In this document: positions 17,192 through 25,096 of the stretch, in pieces
Numbering within the stretch: position 1 is the stretch's first letter
How the letters are laid out: each line of letters opens with the position of its first letter
Translations under genes and position numbers: made by a program
The notes under the pieces: model-generated
Databases searched by the model: none
Told to the model about the DNA's origin: nothing
The model's input: the letters and a program-made list of their open reading frames with translations, nothing else
Source of the DNA: Deltaproteobacteria bacterium
GTDB lineage: Bacteria; Desulfobacterota; DSM-4660; Desulfatiglandales; HGW-15
Length of the DNA stretch: 35,169 nt
Direction: 5' to 3'
Assembly (NCBI GenBank): GCA_020060215.1
Contig: JAGVAP010000130.1
Coordinates: 1-35,169, forward strand

Positions 17192-18169
17192 ATGGCGAAC
17201 CACGGAGAGATCGAGAAGGCTCAAGGTCCATCTGCTCAAATCAGCCGCTACTTGGAAGAGTTGGATTCCCTGAAAGATGGCGAGGGTGCAGTATCGAAAT
17301 TGGTCTCTTGCGGACCCTCTGCCGTCGAACCGTTGCGACGGTTCTTGCTCGAAGGGAAGCCCGGCATCGTGTACCACACCCGCCGCTTTGCCGTAACGGC
17401 CCTCGCGGGACTGGGCGCCAGGGCGGTGCTCATCGAATACCTGACACAAAGGAAGGACATCTCGGATCCAGCCATACGGTTGTCGGAGGAAGCCGTTGAA
17501 AGCGCTGCGGCCCTGCAGTTGGTCAGATGGCCTTCTGAAGAGGTCTATCGAATCCTGATCACGATCGCGGAGGAAAGGTGTTTGCCGGGCGCGCTGGAAG
17601 CCTTGGGTGAACTCCGGAGACCCGAGGCGGTCCCAGCCTTGGTGAAGGCCCTGGAAGACGACGTCTGTAGGCCCACCGCCGAAGAGGCCCTTCGGAAAAT
17701 AGGGGCTCATGCGTCAGGGGCTTTGATCCAGGCCGCAATTACTCCTTATCCAAGCCGCGAATCGGAGAAGCCTTCGAGTTTGCTGAAGCGACGGAGCGCG
17801 GCCGGTCTGCTTGCGGAGATCGGCGTTTCGGAAGAAGAGTGGAGCTTTCTGCGCCCCCTTTTAGAGGAGGATGATGAAAGGATTCTGGTTTCCATGTTCA
17901 GAATCGCGGGAATGATGGGGGGAGCAAAGGACAAGGCGAGGGCCTTCCGCCGGTTGATCGATATTCTCCAGAGTGCCGACTGGTACCTGCAAGGCGAGAT
18001 CGAAGAGGCCCTCGTCGAACGATTCGAGACGGTAAGGGCTATCATAGAGGAAGAAATTGTTCGTCGCGGTCAAACCCCAGAGGCAAGGCAGAATCTCGAT
18101 CGTATTCAGATTACTCTCCGCAAGGCGAAATACAGGATTGAGCAGCGAGGCCGCGATAAGCTCTCTTGA
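17192..18169 (+). CDS. HEAT-repeat protein
   Basis: A 325-residue soluble helical protein with PBS-lyase/HEAT-type repeats. Examples are around 40-70 (GPSAVEPLRRFLLEGKPG), 110-160 (PGALEALGELRRPEAVPALV then KALEDDVCRPTAEEALRKIG) and 210-240. Such proteins are scaffolds for protein-protein contact and have no catalytic motif. ATG 17192 is preferred, with GAAGG ten bases upstream; an in-frame TTG at 17183 is the alternative. It is followed directly by the promoter and aptamer of R2, which start within about 50 bases of its stop, so its transcript may read into that leader. Partner and role are unknown. Confidence 0.8.
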   Translation: MANHGEIEKAQGPSAQISRYLEELDSLKDGEGAVSKLVSCGPSAVEPLRRFLLEGKPGIVYHTRRFAVTALAGLGARAVLIEYLTQRKDISDPAIRLSEEAVESAAALQLVRWPSEEVYRILITIAEERCLPGALEALGELRRPEAVPALVKALEDDVCRPTAEEALRKIGAHASGALIQAAITPYPSRESEKPSSLLKRRSAAGLLAEIGVSEEEWSFLRPLLEEDDERILVSMFRIAGMMGGAKDKARAFRRLIDILQSADWYLQGEIEEALVERFETVRAIIEEEIVRRGQTPEARQNLDRIQITLRKAKYRIEQRGRDKLS

Positions 18170-18175
18170 GCCCAC

Positions 18176-18204
18176 TTGCCTTGAAGTCCTTGAGGATATA
18201 TAAG
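18176..18204 (+). promoter_or_regulatory. Sigma-70-like promoter for riboswitch R2
   Basis: A TTGCCT box at 18176-18181 is separated by 17 bases from TATAAG at 18199-18204. Transcription would begin around 18211, just before the aptamer at 18215. The position is what an aptamer-first leader needs; the -35 match is only partial. Confidence 0.5.
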
Positions 18205-18214
18205 CATTGACGAA

Positions 18215-18271
18215 AGGTGATGGAGTTCACCGTTGACCGCCTGTCGATTGACAAGGCTGATAACTCCTGCC
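18215..18271 (+). promoter_or_regulatory. Fluoride riboswitch R2 (crcB-motif aptamer)
   Basis: It reads AGGTGATGGAGTTCACC, then GCC...GGC helix sequence, then GGCTGATAACTCCTGCC. These are the conserved fluoride aptamer blocks, with A in place of G in the TGATGAC block, as also in R3. Two intrinsic terminators separate it from the MFS gene. Fluoride is expected to switch the transporter on. Confidence 0.94.
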
Positions 18272-18303
18272 GAGGCAGATTAAAGCCCGGGCAGGAGTTT
18301 TGA
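18262..18303 (+). terminator. R2 terminator A, sharing the aptamer 3' end
   Basis: AACTCCTGCC (18262-18271, the last conserved block of the aptamer) pairs with GGCAGGAGTT (18290-18299), and TTTGATT follows. The hairpin cannot form while the aptamer is folded, giving a direct ON switch. Confidence 0.8.
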
Positions 18304-18315
18304 TTCCAAGACGAG

Positions 18316-18353
18316 AGCTCTTGCCCGGGTGTAAACCGGGAGGAGCTTTTTTT
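18316..18353 (+). terminator. R2 terminator B
   Basis: AGCTC and CCCGG pair with CCGGG and GAGCT across a small internal loop, followed by seven Ts (18347-18353). It is a second intrinsic terminator in the same leader and does not share bases with the aptamer. It may act as a second barrier or be coupled through an alternative pairing. Confidence 0.75.
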
Positions 18354-18420
18354 GTGCCCGATTCTGCTTCCCGCTACGGAAAGTCCTTTACCTGAACCAT
18401 GCTTGACGGAGGGCGCCTCC

Positions 18421-19596
18421 ATGAATAGGGAAACCTATCGACCTGCAATGAAGTTTGTCATCCTCATGGGCGTGGTGAGTCTCTTCGCGGACATGACCCA
18501 CGAGGGGGCTCGCAGCATCACGGGACCGTTTCTGGCCCTCCTCGGCGCGAGCGCCACGGCGGTAGGGTTTGTAGCCGGGTTCGGGGAACTCCTCGGATAC
18601 GGGATTCGTCTCATCTCCGGGTACATCACGGATCGGACCGGGAAGTATTGGGCGATCACCATTCTGGGATACTTCGTCAACATGGTTGCCGTGCCTCTTC
18701 TGGCCCTGGCCGGGCGTTGGGAGATTGCGGCCCTGCTCATGATCGCGGAACGCATAGGAAAGGGGATCCGAAACCCGGTCCGCGATGCGATGATTTCCCA
18801 TGCGACCATCGAGGTGGGCCGGGGCTGGGGGTTCGGGCTGCACGAGGCCATGGACCAGATCGGGGCGATGCTCGGCCCACTCATCGTGGCGGCGGTGCTC
18901 TATTTCCAAGGGACCTACCAGACGGGATTCGCCCTCCTCGTGATACCGGCGCTCCTGACGATCGGGGTGCTCCTTGCGGCGCGAAGGCTCTACCCACGGC
19001 CGCAGGACCTGGAGCCGACTGCGCCCGAGCTGGAGGCGAAAGGTCTTCCTCGCGTCTACTGGATCTACCTTGCCGCCATGGCCCTCAACGCCGCCGGCTT
19101 TGCGGATTTTCCGATCATCGCCTACCACTTTCAAAAGGCCTCCGTCGTCTCTAAAGACTGGGTACCCATCTTCTATTCGATCGCGATGGGCGTGGATGCG
19201 CTGGCGGCCCTGGTATTCGGCCGCTATTTCGATCGCAAGGGGATCCCCATTCTCATTATGGCCGTTCTCATCTCGATGTTTTTTGCGCCCCTGGTATTCC
19301 TTGGGGGCTTTTACTGGTCCCTTGTGGGAATGGCCCTATGGGGTGTGGGAATGGGCGCGCAGGAATCCGTCATGCGCGCCGCTATAGCTGGGTTGGTGCC
19401 TGCAGCCAGGCGCGCCACCGCCTACGGGCTCTTCAACACCGGGTATGGGCTCTTCTGGTTTGCGGGGAGCACGCTGATAGGGCTTCTCTACGATATCTCC
19501 ATTCCCTATCTCATAGCCTTTTCCATGGCGGCTCAAGCGGCCTCCATCCCTTTGCTCGTCCAGGTTGGAAAGCACTCAAGACCCGCCCGAATCTGA
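18421..19596 (+). CDS. MFS transporter under fluoride riboswitch control
   Basis: A 391-residue major facilitator with about 12 hydrophobic segments. The cytoplasmic loop after helix 2 carries the MFS motif A pattern G-x-x-x-D-R-x-G-K (SGYITDRTGKY, near residues 66-76). A related loop in the second half reads FGRYFDRKG. The start at 18421 has a GGAGGG site; longer frames run into the terminator. It is the only gene behind riboswitch R2 and converges with the MutS-like gene B, overlapping its 3' end by 21 bases. Substrate is unknown. Known fluoride exporters are Fluc and CLC-F, not MFS, so this is a candidate exporter of fluoride or of a fluoride-linked metabolite or metal complex. That role is inference from the riboswitch only. 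Confidence 0.88.
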   Translation: MNRETYRPAMKFVILMGVVSLFADMTHEGARSITGPFLALLGASATAVGFVAGFGELLGYGIRLISGYITDRTGKYWAITILGYFVNMVAVPLLALAGRWEIAALLMIAERIGKGIRNPVRDAMISHATIEVGRGWGFGLHEAMDQIGAMLGPLIVAAVLYFQGTYQTGFALLVIPALLTIGVLLAARRLYPRPQDLEPTAPELEAKGLPRVYWIYLAAMALNAAGFADFPIIAYHFQKASVVSKDWVPIFYSIAMGVDALAALVFGRYFDRKGIPILIMAVLISMFFAPLVFLGGFYWSLVGMALWGVGMGAQESVMRAAIAGLVPAARRATAYGLFNTGYGLFWFAGSTLIGLLYDISIPYLIAFSMAAQAASIPLLVQVGKHSRPARI

Positions 19597-21204
19597 TAGT
19601 TGAGTCGGACCCGTGCCCGAGGTCTGTGCTTCAGCGCCGTAGGCGCCGACCCCGGGCCGAACGCCGCCGGACCAAATCGTGCGATATAAATCTTCTGCAA
19701 AACTGGTCTGCAGCGGTTCCCCTTCGATCAGCTTAAACGTCCGCCCTCCATCCTCCTGCCTCTCGGCCCGCAGGAAAATGACTTTTTCCACTCCCCTTTC
19801 CAGAAAACCGTGGGCAAATTCAAAAAGGTGCGTGACGAAGAAGACCTTGATTCCGTTTTCCAGCAACGCAGTTACGATCTGCCTCGCGATCTCCGAGCCT
19901 TCCCTTTCATTGGTCGCGGCGAAGGATTCATTGAAAAGCGCCATCGAGTTCGGTCCGATATGGGCCGCTATGCCGGCCATTCTGCTGAGCTCCTCGTCCA
20001 GTTTCCCGCTCTTCATAGAGACGTCCTCTTCTCTCTTGTAGTGTGTGAAGAGCCCCTCGCAGACATTGGAGGAGAACGACTCGGCAGGCACAAACATGCC
20101 GCATTGCATCATCAACTGAGCGAGGCCGATGCTTCGGAGAAAAGTCGATTTGCCCCCCTGGTTTGCGCCCGTGATAACCACGAGCCGTTTGCCGTCCGCA
20201 TTCACGTCGTTGCCTACGACCTTCTGTTTCATGGTCAGGGCAAGGCAGACATCATACAAACCGCGAAAGGAGTGCCTCCGCTCGCCGGAGGCAAAGGGCT
20301 GTGGCAGAGAAACCGGTTCTCCCATTTGTACAAGCTGTTCATGCAGATTCAGGCAACCGACGTAAAAGGCCAACTCGATCCGCAGCATTTCAAAGAAGCT
20401 GTCGATATGATCGGCGGACTGGGCGAGGGCGTTGGCGACAAGATTGATTCCCCTGTCCTTCAACTCCGAGAGCGCCCTGCCACCTGCCTCGTCGCGCGGA
20501 TGGACGGAAAAGGCGTACACCGGTTTCCTCACAAAGATCCGCTCAGTCCAACTCCGGCCGTCGGCCCGAGGCTTGCGGAGCACGTAATCGATGGCTTCAT
20601 TGCCCTTTCCCAGCCCGGCGCTGATCAAGACTCCGTCACGGAAATTCAGCCTGGTGAGGTGATCCTGGATGATCGCCAGATACTCATCGTCAAGCTCTCT
20701 CCTGATCATCGAGAAAAACGTCGTGAATCCCTCCGACGCGAAGCTGTCGGCGTGCTCCTCTGCAACGTTCCTGAGTTTCTTCAAGAGCCTCACGAACACC
20801 CGCATCATTTCCCTTGAGCCGGAAAGGATGGAACTCGGGAACCGAGTGAAAAAGCCGAAGTAGTGCTTGCTCTTGTGTTCGATCAATTCCACGGCGATGC
20901 TGTAGATATCCCTGACGACGGACGGGTTTTTCAGACAGTCCCTCAGCACGCCTTGGCGATAGAGGATGGTGTCGGGGTCGCTCGATGGGGAAAAAACGGC
21001 CTTCTTTGCCACCTCAAACAGGAATGAGTCGCCGGCGGCCATGGCGCTCAGGAGTGTGTTCAATTCCAGATCTTGCGCAAGCGCTTGTTCATGCACGGCA
21101 TGCGTTTCCTCCTGGGGCTTTCGATCCCTCTGCCTTCGCCCACGATCCGTCAGCTCCCGCCCCGGGTCAAAATCGCGATCCCTGTACATTAGAAAAACCT
21201 TCAT
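19576..21204 (-). CDS. MutS-like ATPase B
   Basis: A 542-residue protein with a C-terminal MutS-type ABC ATPase. Walker A is GANQGGKST (346-354), Walker B is MALFNES (421-427) and a signature-like region sits at about 395-410. The final His of the VTHL switch (about 455) is present. Residues 40-330 are helical and resemble a MutS lever/core domain. The N-terminal mismatch-recognition domain with its F-x-E motif is absent, as are the Smr and KOW parts of MutS2. The C-terminal 30 residues are glycine-rich and variable. It overlaps gene A by the ATGA quartet, so the two proteins are made together and may form a heterodimer. It is the last gene behind R3. Genes annotated as mutS are, as I recall, among known crcB-motif associations. 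Confidence 0.85.
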   Translation of the reverse strand: MKVFLMYRDRDFDPGRELTDRGRRQRDRKPQEETHAVHEQALAQDLELNTLLSAMAAGDSFLFEVAKKAVFSPSSDPDTILYRQGVLRDCLKNPSVVRDIYSIAVELIEHKSKHYFGFFTRFPSSILSGSREMMRVFVRLLKKLRNVAEEHADSFASEGFTTFFSMIRRELDDEYLAIIQDHLTRLNFRDGVLISAGLGKGNEAIDYVLRKPRADGRSWTERIFVRKPVYAFSVHPRDEAGGRALSELKDRGINLVANALAQSADHIDSFFEMLRIELAFYVGCLNLHEQLVQMGEPVSLPQPFASGERRHSFRGLYDVCLALTMKQKVVGNDVNADGKRLVVITGANQGGKSTFLRSIGLAQLMMQCGMFVPAESFSSNVCEGLFTHYKREEDVSMKSGKLDEELSRMAGIAAHIGPNSMALFNESFAATNEREGSEIARQIVTALLENGIKVFFVTHLFEFAHGFLERGVEKVIFLRAERQEDGGRTFKLIEGEPLQTSFAEDLYRTIWSGGVRPGVGAYGAEAQTSGTGPTQLSDSGGS

Positions 21205-22730
21205 GAACTTAAGCGCTCCCTTAATCGTTTGTAAGTGAGGCCGTATTTTTCGGCGATCGATATGGCATAGGCAAGCCCGTCGGCCGGCCTTCTCAGAATC
21301 TTGAAGGTTCGCAACGCCGGGTTCTCTGGAACGACCGTGCTGACCATGCTCACGGTCTTCTCGCTTAGCGATGCCAATTCATCGATGAACGATACGCATA
21401 CGCACAAGAGATCCAGGGCGATGATCTCTTCCATGATCTTCCTGCTCAAGAAGATGGCATCCTTCAGAGTGGTGGAGGTGAAGATCTCATTGATGATGAC
21501 GATGCTCCGGGAGGTAGCACGGCTCATGATCTGGTGGACCCGAACCAGGTCGTCCTCCAGTTTGCCGCGGAGATTCTGGATATCCTCTTCTTTCTCGAAG
21601 TGCGTAAATATGGCGTCGAATAGAAAGAGCCTCGCTTCCGTCCCCGGAACGGGACAGCCCAGGGCCGCCAGGTAATGCAGCTGCCCGAAGGTGCGGGCGA
21701 AGGTGGTTTTCCCCCCCTGGTTGGGACCCGAGACGACAATGATGCGTTCCTTGTCTTTCAGGAAGAAGTCATTGCAGACAACATTCGATTTTTCTCCAAC
21801 GAGCTTATGGGCCAGGGCGAGATCGAATCCCACGTAATCATGGACCTCCTTGTTTCGGTCGGCAATTTGCGGGTAGCAGAACTTCAGCCCCGCCCGCTTG
21901 AATCTTGCGATATACTCCTGGCAGGCCACGTAGAATTGGATTTCGCGGTCGAAGAGAGTGATGGTTCCATCCTGAAAATCGCCGCTTTTCTCACAAAAAC
22001 GATCGAGACTCGAAAAGAGGTCCGGGTAGAGTTTCGCCACCATGTCCAGTATCTGCTCTTCGACGTGGCTCATGCCCGAGTAATCGGGCAGCTTGGATCT
22101 ATAATCTTCCACCGCCCCCTGTTGGAATTTTTCGAACGTCTCCTCCACCTCGGGGCTGTAATCGATTTCCTGCTCGTACCTGCGCACCTTGACCTTCAAC
22201 CCGTTGATGATGACGCAATAGCGGACGGTAGAGAGATCGGCCTTGAGCTTCTTTGTCTCGGAGAGCAAGGCCTTAAACCGCTCGGAATCGATATAGCCCG
22301 CGAGGTAATCGCAAAACTCCCGAAGCCCGCGCGAGCCTATGCTTGCAAGGGATAGCTCGCCGGCCAGGCGCTTCACCGCATCGCAATAAACGAGTACCGC
22401 CTCCAGAAACCACCCTTCCCTGTGGCTCTTGTTGTAGAGCTTTTCCGAGAGCGCGAGATAGCGTCTGGCGACGATCATCCGTTCCGCAAAGGCCTTTACG
22501 CCGTCCAACAGAGTCCCCTTTTCAAGATCCTGGGATATCTCCTGGCGGTACCGGATGGCATCAACACTGCGCAAGGGTGTGTAGAAATAGGGTTTGAGAT
22601 CGTATTGCTCCTTCCCGGCGGTGATCGCGTTCACGATCTGGTCGAGATTCAGGTCGACGAAAAACTCCGGCTGAGGTCTCTCGTCTTGAATCTGTTCTCC
22701 GTTTCCAAACAGTATGCTGTGAAAGGTCAT
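21201..22730 (-). CDS. MutS-like ATPase A
   Basis: A 509-residue protein of the same build as its neighbour. It has a helical core (about 40-310) and an ATPase with Walker A GPNQGGKTT (335-343), Walker B VIINEIF (411-417) and the ST-rich dimer loop TSTTLKDA. No mismatch-binding, clamp-tip or Smr domain is visible. It shares only the general plan with gene B, so they are old paralogues rather than a recent duplication. It overlaps both the P-type ATPase gene (22727-22730) and gene B (21201-21204) by four bases. DNA repair, membrane or ribosome functions are all possible for MutS relatives without the recognition domain. Fluoride control comes from R3. Confidence 0.85.
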   Translation of the reverse strand: MTFHSILFGNGEQIQDERPQPEFFVDLNLDQIVNAITAGKEQYDLKPYFYTPLRSVDAIRYRQEISQDLEKGTLLDGVKAFAERMIVARRYLALSEKLYNKSHREGWFLEAVLVYCDAVKRLAGELSLASIGSRGLREFCDYLAGYIDSERFKALLSETKKLKADLSTVRYCVIINGLKVKVRRYEQEIDYSPEVEETFEKFQQGAVEDYRSKLPDYSGMSHVEEQILDMVAKLYPDLFSSLDRFCEKSGDFQDGTITLFDREIQFYVACQEYIARFKRAGLKFCYPQIADRNKEVHDYVGFDLALAHKLVGEKSNVVCNDFFLKDKERIIVVSGPNQGGKTTFARTFGQLHYLAALGCPVPGTEARLFLFDAIFTHFEKEEDIQNLRGKLEDDLVRVHQIMSRATSRSIVIINEIFTSTTLKDAIFLSRKIMEEIIALDLLCVCVSFIDELASLSEKTVSMVSTVVPENPALRTFKILRRPADGLAYAISIAEKYGLTYKRLRERLSS

Positions 22731-24400
22731 TGGCGAGCGTCCCCTTGGGCGTGCGACTTTAAGCAGGCCGTGTCCAGGCCTGAAAGGATGGCGCGACGAG
22801 CGCCGCGGGCCGTTTCTACGATCCGGAGGATGTCGCCCAGGTCGTTGACGAGAACCATGGCCGTCCTCTTGGCCAGGGGGGAGCTCTTGTTGAAGAAGGA
22901 TATCCCCACGTCGGCCGACCGGAGGGCGATCACATCGTTGGCGCCGTCGCCGACCATGGCTACCCGGTGGCCTCTCTGCTGGAGACTCCTGACGACGATC
23001 CCCTTCTGGGAGGGGGATACCCTTGCAAAGACGGAGACGTATTCAGCCTGCCTGGCGACCTCGGACAGGGGCATGCGCCCGATGCTGCCTCCCGTCAGGC
23101 AAAACCCATCTGGGGCATCGATCCCGGCTTCCACCCCGACCCTCAGGGCCGTTTCCGCCCTGTCGCCGGTCAGGAGGACGCTCCTGATCCCCATCCCCCC
23201 GAGTCCCTGCAGGACCGCTTTCGCATCCGGTTTGATGCGGTTTTCAAATTCGAACAGGCTGAGAAAGGTGTAGCCTGGGGGAGGTCCTTCGAAGGGCCCT
23301 TCGGCAAAGGCCATGGCAATGATGACCCCGCCTTTTTGTCTCCTCCCGTCCAGCCGGGCGCGAATTGCCGACAGGAGCTCGAAATCCAGGGGCCTGGTTT
23401 CACCCGTCGGGGTCAGGTAGCCGCGGCACTGCCGCAGGATCACGTCCGGGTCTCCCTTGGCGAAGTAGATCCTCTTCCCGCTGTCGCCGTATTGGAACCC
23501 GCAGGCCATGTATCTCTGTTGCGAACTGAAGGGCTTCTGCCAGATCCGGCGGTGGCTCCGCTCGAGCCCAGTCATGCTGAAACCGTGCCTCTCCGCAAAG
23601 CTCATCAACGCGTGATCCAGGGGATTGGCGAGCGCGTGCGTCTGCGCATATGCGAGGTCATGGCAGAGGGCGGAGCCGGTCATGAGGATCTCCCGTGCGC
23701 CGACGGCCGAGAACTCTCCCTCGAAAAAATCCCTCCCCCCGAGCCAAATCCCCTTCACCTCCATCTCTCGGGTCGTCAACACTCCGGTCTTGTCGAAGCA
23801 GAAGACGTCCAGATCCCCTACGGCCTCCAGGATCCCCTCGTCCTGCAGGACGATGTCCTGCATCAGCAATTTTTTTTGTCTGCACCGCCTGGCGATGAGC
23901 CTGAGCATCCCGTCCTTCGGGAGGAGCAAGAGCGAGGATGCAAGCAGCACGCAAAGAAGAACGGAAGCCGGGGCATACCCAGGATAGAGCCTAATGCTTA
24001 CCGGCAGCGCGATTATCAGGAAAAGCAGGAGCTCAACGTGCCCCTTCCGGATCGCTGGGATCCTTTCCCCCTTCCGGCGCGAGATGGACTGCCTCAATAT
24101 CTTCCCATACTCGGTATTCTCGCCGGCGGCGAGCACGATTCCTTTTCCGTGGCCCCGCACCACGACGGTCCCCTGAAACGCGAGGAGGTCGGCCCCGGGC
24201 GTGAGATGTTTCTCCTGCGGCATGATCTCGCCGGTGAGCTCGAACTCGTCCAACTCCAAGTCGACCGCATCCAGGAGCTTCAGGTCGGCCGGCACGACAT
24301 CGCCGGTCTGTATCAATACCATGTCGCCTGCCCGGAGATCATCTGCGGGGATGGGGACGATCCCGTCTCTCCCGACAACTATCGCCATGTCTCCTTTCAC
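22727..24400 (-). CDS. Trimmed P-type ATPase-like protein (A-M3-M4-P-N only)
   Basis: A 557-residue protein with all cytoplasmic P-type ATPase domains but few membrane helices. The actuator domain begins at residue 6, with TGE at 56-58. Two helices follow (about 121-140 and 144-161). The phosphorylation motif is DKTGVLT (Asp203). The nucleotide domain has KGDP (315-318), the hinge TGD is at 411-413 and GDGAND at 484-489. The protein ends 50 residues later. Helices M1-M2 and everything from M5 on are missing, and the usual M4 Pro-Glu-Gly-Leu-type ion site is replaced by LPKDGM. An upstream in-frame TAG rules out a longer N-terminus. GTG 24400 is preferred over ATG 24388 because GAGGAG is correctly spaced. 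It cannot be an ordinary pump alone. Confidence 0.85.
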   Translation of the reverse strand: MKGDMAIVVGRDGIVPIPADDLRAGDMVLIQTGDVVPADLKLLDAVDLELDEFELTGEIMPQEKHLTPGADLLAFQGTVVVRGHGKGIVLAAGENTEYGKILRQSISRRKGERIPAIRKGHVELLLFLIIALPVSIRLYPGYAPASVLLCVLLASSLLLLPKDGMLRLIARRCRQKKLLMQDIVLQDEGILEAVGDLDVFCFDKTGVLTTREMEVKGIWLGGRDFFEGEFSAVGAREILMTGSALCHDLAYAQTHALANPLDHALMSFAERHGFSMTGLERSHRRIWQKPFSSQQRYMACGFQYGDSGKRIYFAKGDPDVILRQCRGYLTPTGETRPLDFELLSAIRARLDGRRQKGGVIIAMAFAEGPFEGPPPGYTFLSLFEFENRIKPDAKAVLQGLGGMGIRSVLLTGDRAETALRVGVEAGIDAPDGFCLTGGSIGRMPLSEVARQAEYVSVFARVSPSQKGIVVRSLQQRGHRVAMVGDGANDVIALRSADVGISFFNKSSPLAKRTAMVLVNDLGDILRIVETARGARRAILSGLDTACLKSHAQGDARQ

Positions 24401-24428
24401 CGGGCGCTACTCCTCAGGGAATTGCTCA

Positions 24429-24911
24429 TCAAATGCCCTCCTCCGCTCCTCTTCCGCCCGCATCATTCTCTACGGAGACGCCTGGATCCTGTTCGAGCCC
24501 TTGTGATAGATAGGAATCGAGCTTCTCGACAAGGGTATTGCCCTCGTTGATGAACCCGTTAAGCTCGGCGGCCACCGCTTCCGGGACTTCTCCGAAGCCC
24601 CTCATGTATTTGGGGCCGATCTCAGTGAGGGCAATGCGGATGAATGTCAGGTGGACCCGGATGGAATGGAGGGCGCCGACCTGCGGATCCCTGGGGCCGA
24701 TGCCCTGACTTTCCAGGAACTGCAGCATCAGTGCCCGAGTGCGGTCGATGTAGTCCCGGACCGTCTTGCCCAACGCTGGGGTAAGGTCCGCCCGGTACTT
24801 GGGGAAGGGCGATCTTGAATCGGCGGCATTGACAATCTTCTCGATCTCGGAAAGGAGATCGTCTACATACTCGACGCTCGTAAGAAGATGGCGCCGATGG
24901 GATTCGTTCAA
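24429..24911 (-). CDS. Helical protein of unknown function, first gene behind R3
   Basis: About 160 residues, nearly all helix. It starts with an amphipathic segment (RRHLLTSVEYVDDLLSEIEK), then a proline-bearing loop (SRSPFPKYRADLTP), a long helix, and a final helix ending LVEKLDSYLSQGL before an acidic tail. There is no signal peptide, membrane span or Cys motif. No ATG is available. TTG at 24911 with GAGAG upstream is the best start and TTG at 24926 is the alternative; longer frames enter the terminator. It lies 28 bases before the P-type ATPase-like gene in the same operon. I do not recognise the family. Its first place behind a fluoride aptamer makes it a good candidate for a fluoride-response protein. 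Confidence 0.7.
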   Translation of the reverse strand: MNESHRRHLLTSVEYVDDLLSEIEKIVNAADSRSPFPKYRADLTPALGKTVRDYIDRTRALMLQFLESQGIGPRDPQVGALHSIRVHLTFIRIALTEIGPKYMRGFGEVPEAVAAELNGFINEGNTLVEKLDSYLSQGLEQDPGVSVENDAGGRGAEEGI

Positions 24912-24927
24912 TGATTCGACTCTCAAT

Positions 24928-24960
24928 AAAAAGACTCCTCCGCATCCCCTGGAGGAGCCT
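24928..24960 (-). terminator. R3 leader terminator
   Basis: The minus strand reads GGCTCCTCC, a 9-base loop, GGAGGAGTC, then TTTTTATT. This is a 9-bp stem with one G-U pair. An upstream CTCCTT/AAGGAG hairpin (about 24984-25015) includes the last aptamer block and may act as antiterminator or anti-antiterminator. Confidence 0.8.
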
Positions 24961-25008
24961 TTCAACCGATGAGACGCCGGAACGGCTCCTTCCAAGGCAT
25001 TATCCTTC

Positions 25009-25065
25009 TCAAGGAGTTATCAGCCCCTGGACGCGGGAGCGGTTCTCCGGTGAACTCCATCACCC
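25009..25065 (-). promoter_or_regulatory. Fluoride riboswitch R3 (crcB-motif aptamer) inside a gene series
   Basis: The minus strand has GGGTGATGGAGTTCACC, a GC-rich helix region, then GGGGCTGATAACTCCTTG, matching the fluoride aptamer. It begins only 31 bases after the enolase stop, with no terminator between them and no room for a promoter outside the enolase coding region. It should gate the helical protein, P-type ATPase-like and MutS-like genes. Confidence 0.93.
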
Positions 25066-25096
25066 TTTCTGTTACTCCAAGCCTTACCTCACCAAG

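Noticed and set aside
17004..17273. 89-codon frame overlapping the GalT-like stop by ATGA
   Set aside because: It runs 90 bases into the well-supported HEAT-repeat gene and its protein is Arg/Ser/Trp-rich without a family match.
19810..20817. 335-codon plus-strand open frame opposite MutS-like B
   Set aside because: The minus-strand protein has Walker A and B motifs; nothing supports the antisense frame.
22967..24550. 527-codon plus-strand open frame opposite the P-type ATPase-like gene
   Set aside because: Shadow frame of a GC-rich gene with clear P-type ATPase motifs on the minus strand; the plus-strand protein has no recognisable domain and no ribosome site.
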